Shown: one piece after another, positions 34,150-44,085 of the stretch
Numbering within the stretch: the stretch's first letter is position 1
Layout of the letters: each line of letters starts with the position of its first letter
NCBI RefSeq assembly: GCF_002001105.1
Contig: NZ_MUNP01000043.1
Span: 142,523 to 206,522 of the forward strand
Reading direction: 5' to 3'
Origin: Rhodanobacter sp. C06
GTDB lineage: Bacteria > Pseudomonadota > Gammaproteobacteria > Xanthomonadales > Rhodanobacteraceae
DNA length: 64,000 nucleotides
Translations under genes and position numbers: made by a program
Notes under the pieces: model-generated
What the model saw: the letters and a program-made list of their open reading frames with translations, nothing else
What the model was told of the DNA's origin: nothing
Databases searched by the model: none

Positions 34150-34782
34150 ATGCCCAATCCCCTGCAAGGCGCGCATTTCGTGCTCGCCGCCCACCGCATC
34201 AGCCAACTGCCCGCCGATACGGGCGCCGAGGTGGCGTTCGCCGGCCGCTCCAACGCGGGCAAGTCCAGCGCGCTCAACGCGCTCACCAACCACAAGGGCC
34301 TGGCACGCACCTCGAAGACGCCCGGCCGCACGCAGCAGATGGTGGCGTTCGCGCTGCCGCCGCTGGTGCAGGGCGAGGGCGCGCCGCTGCTGGAGGCTCG
34401 CCTGATCGACCTGCCCGGCTACGGCTATGCCAAGGTGCCGCTGGAGATGCGCGAGCACTGGAAGCAGGAGATCGACGCTTACCTGCATCGGCGCCAGAGC
34501 CTGCGCGGCGTGGTGCTGATCGCAGACATCCGCCATCCGCTCAAGGAGTTCGACCGGATGATGCTGGATTTCTGCTTCGCCACCGGCCTGCCTTGCCACC
34601 TGTTGCTGACCAAGGCCGACAAGCTCTCGCGCAACCAGGCCGCGCAGGCGCTGGCGGCGATGCGCAAGAGCTTTCCCGACGGCCTGCACGCCACTGCCCA
34701 GGTGTTTTCCGCGCCCGCCGGCACCGGCGTGGACGAGGCGCGCGAACGGGTGGTGGAACTGCTGAGTACGCCGCGGTTGTAG
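34150..34782 (+). CDS. engB: Ribosome biogenesis GTP-binding protein EngB (YsxC/YihA)
   Basis: An essential GTPase of 210 residues needed for assembly of the large ribosomal subunit. G motifs in order: GRSNAGKSS (G1), TPGRTQ (G2), DLPGYGYA (G3) and TKADKL (G4). The ATG at 34150 gives the normal length. Its final codons, CGG TTG TAG, run into a REP element so that the stop codon is the TAG of the REP head GTAG. Divergent from cytochrome c4. Confidence 0.96.
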   Translation: MPNPLQGAHFVLAAHRISQLPADTGAEVAFAGRSNAGKSSALNALTNHKGLARTSKTPGRTQQMVAFALPPLVQGEGAPLLEARLIDLPGYGYAKVPLEMREHWKQEIDAYLHRRQSLRGVVLIADIRHPLKEFDRMMLDFCFATGLPCHLLLTKADKLSRNQAAQALAAMRKSFPDGLHATAQVFSAPAGTGVDEARERVVELLSTPRL

Positions 34783-34855
34783 GAGCGCACCCTGTGCGCG
34801 ATGGCTCTGGCGCTGAACAAAACCAGAGACCATCGCGCACAGGGTGCGCTCCTAC
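34779..34855. repeat. GTAG-type REP inverted pair overlapping the engB stop
   Basis: GTAGGAGCGCACCCTGTGCG at the left and a near-perfect reverse complement at the right (ending GCGCTCCTAC) surround a 26-base spacer. The bases 34780-34782 (TAG) end engB, so the element begins inside the gene. Confidence 0.9.
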
Positions 34856-34913
34856 GCGCGACATGCGGCGCGCATGCGCGGCAGATCGTCGCAGTCTGCG
34901 GGAAAGGCGCGAT

Positions 34914-35405
34914 CTAAGCCTCGAGGGCTTCCATGAACACCGCGCACAGCGTCTCCATGCCGGCGCGGTCCTCCGCGTCGAAGCGCGCCACGTGCGGGCT
35001 GTCCACGTCCCATACGCCGAGCAGGCTGCCGTCGGCCTGCACCAGCGGCACCACGATCTCCGATTGCGAGGCGGCGTCGCAGGCGATGTGGCCGTCGAAC
35101 GCGTTGACGTCGCGCACCAGCTGCGTCTGCCGTGTCTGCGCCGCCGTGCCGCATACGCCACGGCCCAGCGCGATGCGGATGCAGGCCGGCTTGCCCTGGA
35201 ACGGTCCGACCACGAGTTCCTTGCCGTCGTACAGGTAGAAGCCGCACCAGTTGAGCCCGGGCAGGCTGTGGAATACCAGCGCGGAGAAGTTCGCCGCGTT
35301 CGCGATCAGGCTGGGTTCGCCGTGCAGGAGGCCCCGCGCCTGCTGCGCGAGGTCGGCATAGTGTTCGCGCTTGTTCGCGTAGGCCTGGGTTTTCACTTCG
35401 AACAT
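34914..35405 (-). CDS. msrC: GAF-domain free methionine-(R)-sulfoxide reductase
   Basis: A single GAF-domain protein of 163 residues of the fRMsr (MsrC/YebR) family, which reduces free methionine-R-sulfoxide with thioredoxin. Conserved features are WCGFYLY, GPFQGKPACIRIALGRGVCG with two of the active cysteines, and the HIACDAASQSEIVVPL region with the third, followed by GVWDVDS. Size and cysteines fit the enzyme rather than a sensory GAF domain. A REP pair lies between it and engB. It stands alone on the minus strand. Confidence 0.9.
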   Translation of the reverse strand: MFEVKTQAYANKREHYADLAQQARGLLHGEPSLIANAANFSALVFHSLPGLNWCGFYLYDGKELVVGPFQGKPACIRIALGRGVCGTAAQTRQTQLVRDVNAFDGHIACDAASQSEIVVPLVQADGSLLGVWDVDSPHVARFDAEDRAGMETLCAVFMEALEA

Positions 35406-35554
35406 GGTGCGCTCGCAAGAGTCTGGCGTCGACCGGCTGCGGTGAGCCGAGGGAATGGCTTTTCGCCGCTGATCGCCCGAACGCAGTCCAGTCGAACGGC
35501 AAGAACGAAGCCGGAACCCGTATTATGCGCGGGTCGCACGGATGAGGGTGGGAC

Positions 35555-36226
35555 ATGAGCCTGGTCGAACATCGCGAAGGCATCGAGGCGGGACGACTGG
35601 ACATGTTCGTGGACGGCGCGTTCGCGTTCACGCTGACCTTGCTGGCCATCGGCGGCGAAACCATCCCGAACACGGCGGAGAAGCTGCTGCATATCCTGGC
35701 CGGCGTACCGGCGGCGGCGGTCTGCTTCGCCCAGATCGCCTGGATGTGGCACGGTCACGTGCGCTGGCGCCACCTGTGCACGCGAACCTCGCGAACCGGT
35801 CTGCTGCTGTCGCTGACGCTGGTGTTCTTCGCGTTGATCTTCGTCTATCCATTGCACATGGTGTACGGCGCAGCGTTGTACGGCCTCAGCGGCGGCGTGC
35901 TCTCCAGTGACATCGCGCTGCAATCGCCTGCCGATGGGCGGATCATGTTCGCCTGCTACGGCCTCGCCTTTACGTGCATGGCCGGCACCTTGGTCATGCT
36001 CTTTCGGCATGCCGCGCGTCTGGTGGACACCAGCGCCGAAGCACACCGGCAGGCCGGCATCCAGGCGTTGGTCTGGAGCATTCCGGCCGTGGTCGGAATG
36101 CTCTCGGCGCTGACCGCGCTGCTGGTTCCGGAAGGACTGTTGTCGCTGGCGGGCCTCGAATACATCCTGCTGGGCCTGATCGGCCCGGCAATCATTTGGT
36201 ACAAGCGCCGGCATCCCGTCGCATGA
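35555..36226 (+). CDS. TMEM175/DUF1211-like membrane protein
   Basis: A membrane protein of 223 residues with six likely helices. The first helix reads RLDMFVDGAFAFTLTLL, close to the R-x-x-x-FSD-x-x-FA-x-x-x-TLL signature of TMEM175-type potassium channels, with VD for the usual SD. Bacterial members conduct potassium. Its stop overlaps the bioD start (ATGA), an unexpected partner. The assignment rests on the first helix and topology, so call it probable. Confidence 0.75.
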   Translation: MSLVEHREGIEAGRLDMFVDGAFAFTLTLLAIGGETIPNTAEKLLHILAGVPAAAVCFAQIAWMWHGHVRWRHLCTRTSRTGLLLSLTLVFFALIFVYPLHMVYGAALYGLSGGVLSSDIALQSPADGRIMFACYGLAFTCMAGTLVMLFRHAARLVDTSAEAHRQAGIQALVWSIPAVVGMLSALTALLVPEGLLSLAGLEYILLGLIGPAIIWYKRRHPVA

Positions 36227-36900
36227 GCACGGCGCTGTTCATCGCCGGCACCGACACCGGCATCGGCAAGACCCACGCCAGTTGCGCGTTGCTGCATGCG
36301 CTGCGCGCGGCCGGCCTGCGCAGCACCGGCATGAAGCCGGTGGCCAGCGGCTGCATCGAGACCATGCACGGCCTGCAGAACGAGGATGCGCTGGCGCTGC
36401 GCGCGGCCAGCAGCGCGCCGCTGCCGCCTTATTCGCGCAGCAATCCGGTGGCATTGCGCGAACCCTTGTCGCCGCATCTGGCGGCTGCACACGAGGGCGT
36501 GACGATCGCCTTGCCACCCTTGCGCGCCGCGTTCGACGCGCTGTGCGCCGAACACGACGTGGTGGTGGTGGAGAGCGTGGGCGGCTGGCGCGTGCCGCTG
36601 GCGCCTGGACTATTCGCCTCCGACATCGCGAAGGCGTGGGAGCTGCCGGTGGTCTTCGTGGTGGGGCTCAGGCTGGGCTGTCTCAGCCACAGTTTGCTCA
36701 GCGTCGAAGCCATCCTGGCCGACGGCTGCCGCCTCGCCGGCTGGATCGGCAACCGCATCGATCCGGCGATGGACGCGCTGGAGGAAAACCTCGCCACCTT
36801 GCGCGAGCTGCTGCCCGCGCCCTGCCTCGGCGTGCTGCCGCATGGCGTGGCGCCGGCGCAGGCGGTCGCCGCGCTCGATCTGGCCCGGTTGCTCGCTTGA
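36223..36900 (+). CDS. bioD: Dethiobiotin synthase
   Basis: BioD of 225 residues, which forms the ureido ring of dethiobiotin from DAPA, CO2 and ATP in biotin synthesis. The P-loop is AGTDTGIGKTH, the substrate lysine lies in GMKPVASGC and the next motif is VVESVGGWRVPL, where most relatives have EGAGG. The C-terminal GNRIDP segment fits. Other bio genes are not in the window. The ATG overlaps the preceding channel gene stop. Confidence 0.93.
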   Translation: MSTALFIAGTDTGIGKTHASCALLHALRAAGLRSTGMKPVASGCIETMHGLQNEDALALRAASSAPLPPYSRSNPVALREPLSPHLAAAHEGVTIALPPLRAAFDALCAEHDVVVVESVGGWRVPLAPGLFASDIAKAWELPVVFVVGLRLGCLSHSLLSVEAILADGCRLAGWIGNRIDPAMDALEENLATLRELLPAPCLGVLPHGVAPAQAVAALDLARLLA

Positions 36901-36958
36901 ATTCACGTTCGGCATGCCGCGGCTTGCGCATGCTGGCGGGCATGCACAAGGGGGCGCC

Positions 36959-37309
36959 ATGAGCAGCCGCAACCACTACTACCTTTCCATCGCGGATCTC
37001 GTCCATGCACGCGGCAGCGATCCCGCGCTGAGCTGGGACGGCGCGGGCCCCGCCGACTTCGCCGCCGCGCTGGAGGAGGCCTTGCACAGTCCGGCGCTGT
37101 TCGAGCACTGGCGCGCGCAGCAACCGGAGCCGGACGAGGTGGACCCCGCGCTGGGCGCCACCGATGCGCAGGCGCAGGTGCATGCCAAGGTGGCCGACCT
37201 GCATGTCGAGGTGGACGTGCTGACCAGTCTGCCGATGAGCCTGTTGCGCCAGCGCCTGAACTGGCTGATCGGTGCGGCGTGGCAGCTGCGCGACGTGCGC
37301 CAGGCATGA
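36959..37309 (+). CDS. Conserved small protein of unknown function
   Basis: A soluble acidic protein of 116 residues without signal peptide or membrane helix. It opens MSSRNHYYLSIADLVHARG, has a middle stretch of Asp, Glu, Pro and Gln, then a helical part HAKVADLHVEVDVLTSLPMS and a final RQRLNWLIGAAWQLRDVRQA. The reading frame has the strong third-position GC bias of real genes here. A GGGGGCG lies just before the ATG. Perhaps a regulator or chaperone, but no domain is recognised. Confidence 0.68.
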   Translation: MSSRNHYYLSIADLVHARGSDPALSWDGAGPADFAAALEEALHSPALFEHWRAQQPEPDEVDPALGATDAQAQVHAKVADLHVEVDVLTSLPMSLLRQRLNWLIGAAWQLRDVRQA

Positions 37310-37431
37310 ATCGCGCGGCGGCCTGCGACGGTTCGCTGCGCTGCGGCTGGCAAAATCCGGTCCGGTGTCGTTAGAGTCGGCGGCTGCCGACTTTTCCGCC
37401 CGCAGCAGGGCGCACCGACCGGGAATACCGC

Positions 37432-39651
37432 ATGTTCCGTCCACGCATGATCGTCATCGCCACCAGCATCGCCCTCGCCGCCTGTTCGCAGGGCCCGCAT
37501 GAGGCCGGCAAATCCGCGCCGGCCTCGGCTTCCACCGCACCGGCCAGTGCGGCCAGTGCCGCCGCGCCGGTGGCCGATGCGAATGCCGTCAATCCGTTCT
37601 TCGCCGCCAGCACGCTGCCGTTCCAGGCGCCGCCGTTCGACAAGATCAAGGACAGCGACTACCAGCCGGCGATCGAGAAGGGCATGGCCGCCCAGCTCGC
37701 CGAGTGGCGGAAGATCGCCGACAACCCCGAGCCGCCCACGTTCGAGAACACCTTCGTGGCACTGGAGAAATCCGGTGCGCTGTTCAACCGGGTGATGGCG
37801 GTGTTCAACGGCGTCACCTCGGCCAACACCGACGACACGCTGCAGAAGGTGCAGGAAGAGGAGGCGCCGAAGCAGGCTGCGCACGACGACGCCAAGTACC
37901 TCGATGGCAAGCTGTTCGCGCGCATCCAGAAGGTCTACGACGAGCGCGCCACGCTGAAGCTCGATCCCGAATCGCTGCGCCTGGTCGAGGTGACCTACCG
38001 CGAGTTCGTGCAGCACGGCGCCAAGCTGTCCGACGCCGACAAGACCACGCTGAAGGCGCTCAACCAGCAGGAATCCACGCTGGAGGCGCAGTTCAACAAC
38101 AAGCTGCTTGCCGCCGCCAAGGACGGTGCGCTGGTGGTCGACGACAAGGCCAGGCTGGACGGCTTGTCCGACGAGGATATCGCCGCCGCCGCGCAGGCCG
38201 CCAAGGATCGCGGGCTCACCGGCAAGTGGGTGATCACGCTGCAGAACACCACCCAGCAGCCGGCGCTGCAGAGCCTCAAGGATCGCGCCACCCGCAAGGC
38301 GCTGTACGAGGCATCGTGGAACCGCGCCGAACTCGGCAACGCCGACGACACCCGCGACATCATCGAGCAGCTGGCGCAGATCCGCGCGCAGGAAGCGAAG
38401 CTACTGGGCTTCCCGAACTACGCCGCGTGGACGCTGCAGGACCAGATGGCGAAGACGCCCGAAGCGGTGATGGGCTTCATGGACAAGCTGGCGCCCGCCG
38501 CCGTGGCGCGCGCGAAACAGGAAGCCGCCGACATCCAGGCGCAGATCGACAAGGACCAGAAGGCACTCAACCAGCCCAGTTTCAAGCTGGAGCCGTGGGA
38601 CTGGCAGTACTACGCCGAGCAGGTGCGCAAGGCCAAGTACGACCTCGACGAGAGCCAGATCAAGCCCTACTTCGAGCTCGACAACGTGTTGCAGAATGGC
38701 GTGTTCTACGCCGCCAACCAGCTCTACGGGCTGACCTTCAAGGAGCGCCACGACATCCCGGTGTACAACCCGGACGTGCGCGTGTTCGAGGTATTCGACA
38801 AGGACGGCAAGTCGCTGGCGCTGTTCTACTGCGATTACTTCAAGCGCGACAACAAGCAGGGCGGCGCCTGGATGGACAACTTCGTCCAGCAGTCGAAGTT
38901 GCTCGGCACGAAGCCGGTGATCTACAACGTCGCCAACTTCACCAAGCCCTCGGCCGGCCAGCCGGCGCTGCTGTCGATGGACGACGTGGTCACCATGTTC
39001 CACGAGTTCGGCCACGGCCTGCACGGCATCTTCGCCGACGGGGAATACCCGAGCCTGTCCGGCACGCAGACCGCGCGCGACTTCGTGGAATTCCCGTCGC
39101 AGTTCAACGAGCACTGGGCCACCAATCCCAAGGTGTTCGCGAACTACGCGAAGAACTACCAGACCGGCGCGCCGATGCCGCAGGCGCTGGTCGACAAGAT
39201 GAAGAAGGCCGGCATGTTCAACAAGGGCTACGACATGACCGAACTGGTGGCCGCCGCCATGCTCGACATGAACTGGCACATGCTGGGCGCCGACGCGCCG
39301 AAGCAGGACGCCGACAAGTTCGAGGCCGCCGCGCTGAAGAAGGATGGCGTTGATCTTTCCTACGTGCCGCCGCGCTACCGCTCCAGCTACTTCCTGCACA
39401 TCTGGAGCAACGGCTACTCGGCCGGCTACTACGCCTACCTGTGGACGCAGATGCTCGCCGACGACGCCTTCGAGTGGTTCAAGGAACACGGCGAACTGAC
39501 CCGCGCCAACGGCCAGCGCTTCCGCGACATGGTGCTCTCGCGCGGCAACAGCGAGGAACTGTCCAAGCTGTACAAGGACTGGCGCGGCCAGGACCCCAGC
39601 ATCGAGCCGATGCTGATCGACCGCGGGTTGAAGGAAGCGCCGAAGAAGTAA
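37432..39651 (+). CDS. dcp: M3-family zinc metallopeptidase (Dcp-like, lipoprotein)
   Basis: A thimet-type oligopeptidase of 739 residues close to peptidyl-dipeptidase Dcp, which removes C-terminal dipeptides. The zinc site is HEFGH (residues 524-528), and the third ligand is in the downstream SGTQTARDFVEFPSQ glutamate region. Unlike cytoplasmic E. coli Dcp it starts with a lipoprotein signal (SIALAACSQG, lipobox LAAC) and an Ala/Ser-rich linker, so it acts in the periplasm. It ends at a clear terminator facing gshA. Confidence 0.92.
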   Translation: MFRPRMIVIATSIALAACSQGPHEAGKSAPASASTAPASAASAAAPVADANAVNPFFAASTLPFQAPPFDKIKDSDYQPAIEKGMAAQLAEWRKIADNPEPPTFENTFVALEKSGALFNRVMAVFNGVTSANTDDTLQKVQEEEAPKQAAHDDAKYLDGKLFARIQKVYDERATLKLDPESLRLVEVTYREFVQHGAKLSDADKTTLKALNQQESTLEAQFNNKLLAAAKDGALVVDDKARLDGLSDEDIAAAAQAAKDRGLTGKWVITLQNTTQQPALQSLKDRATRKALYEASWNRAELGNADDTRDIIEQLAQIRAQEAKLLGFPNYAAWTLQDQMAKTPEAVMGFMDKLAPAAVARAKQEAADIQAQIDKDQKALNQPSFKLEPWDWQYYAEQVRKAKYDLDESQIKPYFELDNVLQNGVFYAANQLYGLTFKERHDIPVYNPDVRVFEVFDKDGKSLALFYCDYFKRDNKQGGAWMDNFVQQSKLLGTKPVIYNVANFTKPSAGQPALLSMDDVVTMFHEFGHGLHGIFADGEYPSLSGTQTARDFVEFPSQFNEHWATNPKVFANYAKNYQTGAPMPQALVDKMKKAGMFNKGYDMTELVAAAMLDMNWHMLGADAPKQDADKFEAAALKKDGVDLSYVPPRYRSSYFLHIWSNGYSAGYYAYLWTQMLADDAFEWFKEHGELTRANGQRFRDMVLSRGNSEELSKLYKDWRGQDPSIEPMLIDRGLKEAPKK

Positions 39652-39675
39652 GCGGCGTTCGTTGTTCGTAACAGG

Positions 39676-39698
39676 AAAGGCCGGCATTGCCGGCCTTT
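39676..39698. terminator. Bidirectional rho-independent terminator
   Basis: AAAGGCCGGC (39676-39685) and GCCGGCCTTT (39689-39698) form a perfect 10-base stem with a 3-base loop. The A/T ends supply a short U run in either direction. It sits between the converging dcp and gshA genes. Confidence 0.85.
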
Positions 39699-39715
39699 CT
39701 TGTCGACGGGTTCGG

Positions 39716-41083
39716 TCAGTACGCGAACTCGCGGAACACCGGGTTCACGCTGCCGCCCCAGGCGCCGTGGAACAGTTCCAGCTTGCGTTCGGCCGGGGTC
39801 TGGTTCGCCTCGACGATCTCGAGCAGCGGTTCGAGGTAGATGCGCTCGTCGGCGCCGTTGCGATTGAGGCGAGCACGGCGTTGCAGGCCGTGGGCGGCGA
39901 TCTTCAGCGCCTCGCCGGCGAGGTCGCGTACCGTGCCGTGGCGGAACGGCAGTTTCAGCGCCTGCTTCGGCACGTCGTCGCGGAGCGTATGGCGCTCGGC
40001 CATGGTGAAGTCCTTGACCAGGTTCCACGCCGCGTCCAGCGCCTCGTCGTCGTAGAGCAGGCCGACCCAGAACGCGGGCAGCGCGCACAGCCGGTTCCAC
40101 GGGCCGCCGTCGGCGCCGCGCATTTCCAGGTACTGCTTGAGGCGCACCTCGGGGAAGGCGGTGGTGAGGTGGTCGGCCCAGTCCTTCATGGTCGCCTTGG
40201 TGCCGGGCAGCGCGGCGAGTTCGCCGGCCATGAAGCGCTTGAAGTCCTGGCCGGCGAGGTCGATGTACCTGCCGTCCTGGTAGCTGAAGTACATCGGTAC
40301 GTCGAGGATGTAGTCGACGTAGCGCTCGTAGCCGAAGCCGTCGGCGAACACGAAGTCGAGCATGCCGGTGCGGTCGGCGTCGGTGTCGGTCCAGATGTGC
40401 GAGCGGTAGGACAGATAGCCGTTTGGACGTCCTTCCGTGAACGGCGAATCGGCGAACAGCGCGGTGGCGATCGGCTGCAGCGCGAGGCTGGTGCGGAATT
40501 TCTTGATCATGTCCGCTTCGGACGAGAAATCCAGGTTCACCTGCACGGTGCAGGTGCGCGTCATCATGTCCAGGCCGAGCGAGCCGACCTTGGGCATGTA
40601 TTCGCGCATGATCTTGTAGCGGCCCTTGGGCATCCACGGCATCTCGTCGCGCCGCCACTTCGGCTGGAAGCCCATGCCGAGGAAACCCAGGCCCATGCCG
40701 TCGGCCACGGAGCGCACTTCCTCCAGATGCGAGTTCACCTCGCAGCAGGTCTGGTGGATGGTTTCCAGCGGCGCGCCGGACAGTTCCAGCTGGCCGGCCG
40801 GCTCCAGCGTGATGTTGGCCTTGTCGCGGGTGAGCGCGACCGGAATATCGCCTTCGCGGGCGATCTCCCAGCCGTAACGCGCGGCGATGCCTTCGAGCAG
40901 TGCGCGGATGCCGCGCTCGCCCTCGAACGGCGGAGCGCGCAGGTCGTCTGTGCGGAAGCCGAACTTCTCGTGCTCGGTGCCGATGCGCCAAGCCTCGCGC
41001 GGCTTCTCGCCGGCGGCGAGGTAGTCGACCAGTTGCTGGCGCCCGGCGATGGGCGTGCTCTTGACGGCACTGGGTATGGACAC
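39716..41083 (-). CDS. gshA: Glutamate--cysteine ligase, plant/Xanthomonas type
   Basis: Gamma-glutamylcysteine synthetase of 455 residues in the GCS2/plant-type class, which starts glutathione synthesis from Glu, Cys and ATP. Typical stretches are [53 protein letters not shown] and [13 protein letters not shown] [10 protein letters not shown]. It is unlike E. coli GshA and similar to plant GSH1 and xanthomonad enzymes. A GTG at 41083 is the best start. It faces dcp across the terminator. The gshB gene is not present here. Confidence 0.94.
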   Translation of the reverse strand: MSIPSAVKSTPIAGRQQLVDYLAAGEKPREAWRIGTEHEKFGFRTDDLRAPPFEGERGIRALLEGIAARYGWEIAREGDIPVALTRDKANITLEPAGQLELSGAPLETIHQTCCEVNSHLEEVRSVADGMGLGFLGMGFQPKWRRDEMPWMPKGRYKIMREYMPKVGSLGLDMMTRTCTVQVNLDFSSEADMIKKFRTSLALQPIATALFADSPFTEGRPNGYLSYRSHIWTDTDADRTGMLDFVFADGFGYERYVDYILDVPMYFSYQDGRYIDLAGQDFKRFMAGELAALPGTKATMKDWADHLTTAFPEVRLKQYLEMRGADGGPWNRLCALPAFWVGLLYDDEALDAAWNLVKDFTMAERHTLRDDVPKQALKLPFRHGTVRDLAGEALKIAAHGLQRRARLNRNGADERIYLEPLLEIVEANQTPAERKLELFHGAWGGSVNPVFREFAY

Positions 41084-41204
41084 GGGCGCAACCTCGCGGT
41101 GGGGAGCATCGACTATGGAGCCGCCGCGCGGCCACGAAAAGGGGTTGACGGAAAATATTTGTACGCGGCGGTACAGGAGGTCGCCGCCGTGTCGCGCCAG
41201 CTGG

Positions 41205-41990
41205 TCAGTGGAAGGCGGCGGTAGCGGGTGCGCGGCAGGTCAGGCGCAGCACCAGTGCGTCGGGCAGGTGGTTGCGCTGGCCGATGCTGGCCAGCGTGGT
41301 GCCGGGTTTGCGGATGCGGCGGTCGTCCGCGCAGGCGTCGGCACCATGGTCGAGCAGGCGGCTCACGATGGGGGCGTCGCCGTTGACCACGGCTGCGGTC
41401 AAGGCATCGGCCACGTTCGGCGCCGCGCGTGCCATGACGTTGGCGTGGTGGTGGAGCAACACGTCGAGCGTGGCGGTGTCGCCGCACACGACGGCGAGCG
41501 GCAGGGCAGGGCCGACCAGGTTGCCATGGTTGTTCATGACGCCGGCCGACTGGAGCCCTTTCGCCACGCCGGGACCGAAGCGCGGGTCGTGTGCCATGGC
41601 GCTCACGGTCTGCGGGTAGAAGCTGCCTTTGAGAGGCGGCAGCCGTACCGGTTCGTCCACCGCGGCGCCGTCGTCCAGCAGGCCATCGACCACGGCCGGC
41701 TGGTAGGCGTTGGCTGCGGTGAGCATGGCGGCCTGGCGCCAATGCGCCTGCTCGGCCGCGGGCAACGCGGCGAGACCCTGGCGCACCTGCGGCAGCTTGC
41801 CGTCGATGGCATCGGCCATCACCGCCGCCACGGCGGGCGGGGCATCGTAGAGGTCGTGCTGCCAGAGTCCGCGGATCGTGGGCAATGCCTGCCGGCAGAG
41901 GTTGGCGCTGCTGGCGGGCGCCGGTTCCGCGGCGATGGCGGATTGCAGCGCGCAGAGCGCGCAAGCGATCAGGGCGAGACGAGCAAGCAT
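41205..41990 (-). CDS. Secreted ankyrin-repeat protein
   Basis: A protein of 261 residues with a signal peptide ([20 protein letters not shown]) and about four ankyrin repeats in the second half: [42 protein letters not shown], and [24 protein letters not shown] are typical. Three cysteines beyond the signal could form disulfides. Exported ankyrin proteins in this group often mask or bind a partner made nearby, but none is obvious beside it. Single gene downstream of the rho hairpins. Confidence 0.85.
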   Translation of the reverse strand: MLARLALIACALCALQSAIAAEPAPASSANLCRQALPTIRGLWQHDLYDAPPAVAAVMADAIDGKLPQVRQGLAALPAAEQAHWRQAAMLTAANAYQPAVVDGLLDDGAAVDEPVRLPPLKGSFYPQTVSAMAHDPRFGPGVAKGLQSAGVMNNHGNLVGPALPLAVVCGDTATLDVLLHHHANVMARAAPNVADALTAAVVNGDAPIVSRLLDHGADACADDRRIRKPGTTLASIGQRNHLPDALVLRLTCRAPATAAFH

Positions 41991-42119
41991 TCCGTGTTTC
42001 CTCGTGGGGCGGCTTTGGCCGGCCGCGCGCGACGAGTCTGGAACGGGATGCTGAGGCTGGCAAGTGATGCGGAAGGGCGAGGTGGTCGCGGTTTCGAAGC
42101 CAAAACCCTTGCCGAATGT

Positions 42120-42212
42120 CGGGAAAGTGCTTTCCCGGACTTTCCCGGCCCGCCGAGTCCGGAAGGGCGCCGGACCCGGCTCCGCGGATCGATCGCTGGT
42201 CGATCGATCCGC
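42120..42212 (-). terminator. Three consecutive hairpins below rho
   Basis: CGGGAAAG-TG-CTTTCCCG (42120-42137), GTCCGG/CCGGAC (42157-42162 and 42170-42175, extendable by four pairs) and a perfect 12-base stem GCGGATCGATCG / CGATCGATCCGC (42184-42195 and 42201-42212, loop of 5) lie in 93 bases downstream of the rho stop at 42261. No T run follows on the minus strand. Terminator or RNA-protecting cluster. Confidence 0.55.
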
Positions 42213-42260
42213 GAGCGGTCCGTCCGTGGAACCCGCTGACCGGCTGGCTGCGCCAGTCGT

Positions 42261-43976
42261 TCAGCGCTTCATCGAATTGAAGAACTCGTCGTTGGACTTG
42301 GTGTTCTTCATCTTGTCGAGCATGAACTCCATCGCGGCCAGCTCGTCCATCGGGTGCAGCAGTTTCCGCAGGATCCAGATCTTGGCCAGCATGTCCGGCT
42401 CGATCAGCAGGTCCTCGCGGCGGGTGCCGGAGCGGTTGATGTCGATCGCCGGGTACACGCGCTTCTCGGAAATGCGGCGGCTCAGGTGCACTTCCATGTT
42501 GCCGGTGCCCTTGAACTCCTCGTAGATCACCTCGTCCATCTTGCTGCCGGTGTCGGTCAGCGCGGTGCCGATGATGGTGAGGCTGCCGCCTTCCTCCACG
42601 TTGCGCGCGGCGCCGAAGAAGCGCTTGGGGCGCTGCAGCGCGTTCGCGTCCACGCCGCCGGTGAGCACCTTGCCGGAGCTGGGCACCACGGTGTTGTAGG
42701 CGCGGGCGAGGCGGGTGATGGAGTCGAGCAGGATCACCACGTCGCGCTTGTGTTCCACCAGGCGCTTGGCGCGCTCGATCACCATCTCGGCCACCTGCAC
42801 GTGCCGGACCGCGGGTTCATCGAATGTCGAGCTGATCACCTCGGCGCGCACGGTGCGGGCGATTTCGGTGACTTCCTCCGGGCGCTCGTCCACCAGCAGG
42901 ATGATGACGTGCGCGTCGGGGTGGTTGTACTGGATCGCCTGCGCGATGTTCTGCAGCATCATCGTCTTGCCGGACTTCGGCTGCGACACGATCAGCGCGC
43001 GCTGGCCCTTGCCGATGGGGGCGATGAGGTCGAGGATGCGGCCGGTGATGTCCTCGCTCGAACCGTTGCCGCGCTCCAGCTTGAAGGCCTTGCGCGGGAA
43101 CAGCGGGGTGAGGTTCTCGAACAGCATCTTGTTCTTGGACGCTTCCGGCGGATCGCCGTTGATATCGTCCACGCGCAGCATCGCGAAGTAGCGCTCGCCT
43201 TCCTTGGGGTGGCGCACGCGCCCGGTGATGTAGTCGCCGGTGCGCAGGTTGAAGCGGCGGATCTGGCTGGGGCTGACGTAGATGTCGTCGGGGCCGGCCA
43301 GGTAGGATTCGTCGGCCGAGCGCATGAAGCCGAAGCCGTCCTGCAGGATCTCCAGCACGCCCTCGGCCCAGATGCCGCCGCCGGAGCGGGCGTGCGCCTT
43401 GAGGATGGAGAAGACCACGTCCTGGCGGCGGGCGCGCGCCACGCCTTCCTGGATGCCCAGCGATTCGGCGAACGCGATCAGCTGCGGCGCCTTCATGCGC
43501 TTCAGCTCGGTGAGGTTGATCAGGCGGTCGTCCGCACCCGGATCGGCGTTGTCGTCGTCCATCGGCAGGCCGTGCGGGTTGTTGTAGCGCGGGTTGTTGT
43601 TGCCACCGCCGCCGCCTTGCGGGCGCTGTTGCTGGTTGCGCTCGTGGCGGCGGCGCCGGCCGCGGCCCTCGCGCTGCTCGTTGTTGCGGTTGTTGCCGTT
43701 GTTCTGGCCTTGCCCCTGCGGGTTCTGCGGCTGGCCCGGCGCACGTGCCTCCGGTGCGCCGGCGGCTTCGCCGGCGGGCGCGGCCGGTGCGGCGGCGGGT
43801 GGCGGCACCGGTGCGGGTTGCTCGAACAGCGGCGCAGTGGTCGCTGCCGGTGCTTGCGCTTCGCCGGCGGCCGGCTTGGCGCCGCGCGACTGGCGACGCG
43901 GTGCGCGCGGACGCGACTCGGTCGGGTTCTCGGCGCCGCCGGCGTCGTTCGGGGTGGTGTTATCGGTATCGGACAC
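42261..43976 (-). CDS. rho: Transcription termination factor Rho with long disordered N-terminal extension
   Basis: Rho is the hexameric RNA-dependent ATPase that ends transcription. This one is 571 residues; about 152 residues precede the usual start (here [14 protein letters not shown]). The extension is rich in Pro, Ala, Gln, Asn, Gly and Arg, with runs such as [14 protein letters not shown] and [16 protein letters not shown]. The core has the RNA-binding region [11 protein letters not shown], Walker [17 protein letters not shown], the Q-loop ARAYN and the R-loop [16 protein letters not shown] 43976 has GAGG seven bases upstream. Order trxA-rho matches that of E. coli. Confidence 0.95.
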   Translation of the reverse strand: MSDTDNTTPNDAGGAENPTESRPRAPRRQSRGAKPAAGEAQAPAATTAPLFEQPAPVPPPAAAPAAPAGEAAGAPEARAPGQPQNPQGQGQNNGNNRNNEQREGRGRRRRHERNQQQRPQGGGGGNNNPRYNNPHGLPMDDDNADPGADDRLINLTELKRMKAPQLIAFAESLGIQEGVARARRQDVVFSILKAHARSGGGIWAEGVLEILQDGFGFMRSADESYLAGPDDIYVSPSQIRRFNLRTGDYITGRVRHPKEGERYFAMLRVDDINGDPPEASKNKMLFENLTPLFPRKAFKLERGNGSSEDITGRILDLIAPIGKGQRALIVSQPKSGKTMMLQNIAQAIQYNHPDAHVIILLVDERPEEVTEIARTVRAEVISSTFDEPAVRHVQVAEMVIERAKRLVEHKRDVVILLDSITRLARAYNTVVPSSGKVLTGGVDANALQRPKRFFGAARNVEEGGSLTIIGTALTDTGSKMDEVIYEEFKGTGNMEVHLSRRISEKRVYPAIDINRSGTRREDLLIEPDMLAKIWILRKLLHPMDELAAMEFMLDKMKNTKSNDEFFNSMKR

Positions 43977-44085
43977 GGGCAAACCTCGCGGGGCGCCGTT
44001 GGGAAACAGGAGGGAAGGTGTGCGTCGCGCCAAGGAGGGCGCAGGGGGATCGGGACGATCCCGGCAGACGCGGAAAGCAATCTAG

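Noticed and set aside
36842..36958. A longer start for the 116-residue protein gene
   Set aside because: The upstream codons overlap the end of bioD and have no ribosome-binding site; the ATG at 36959 is better.
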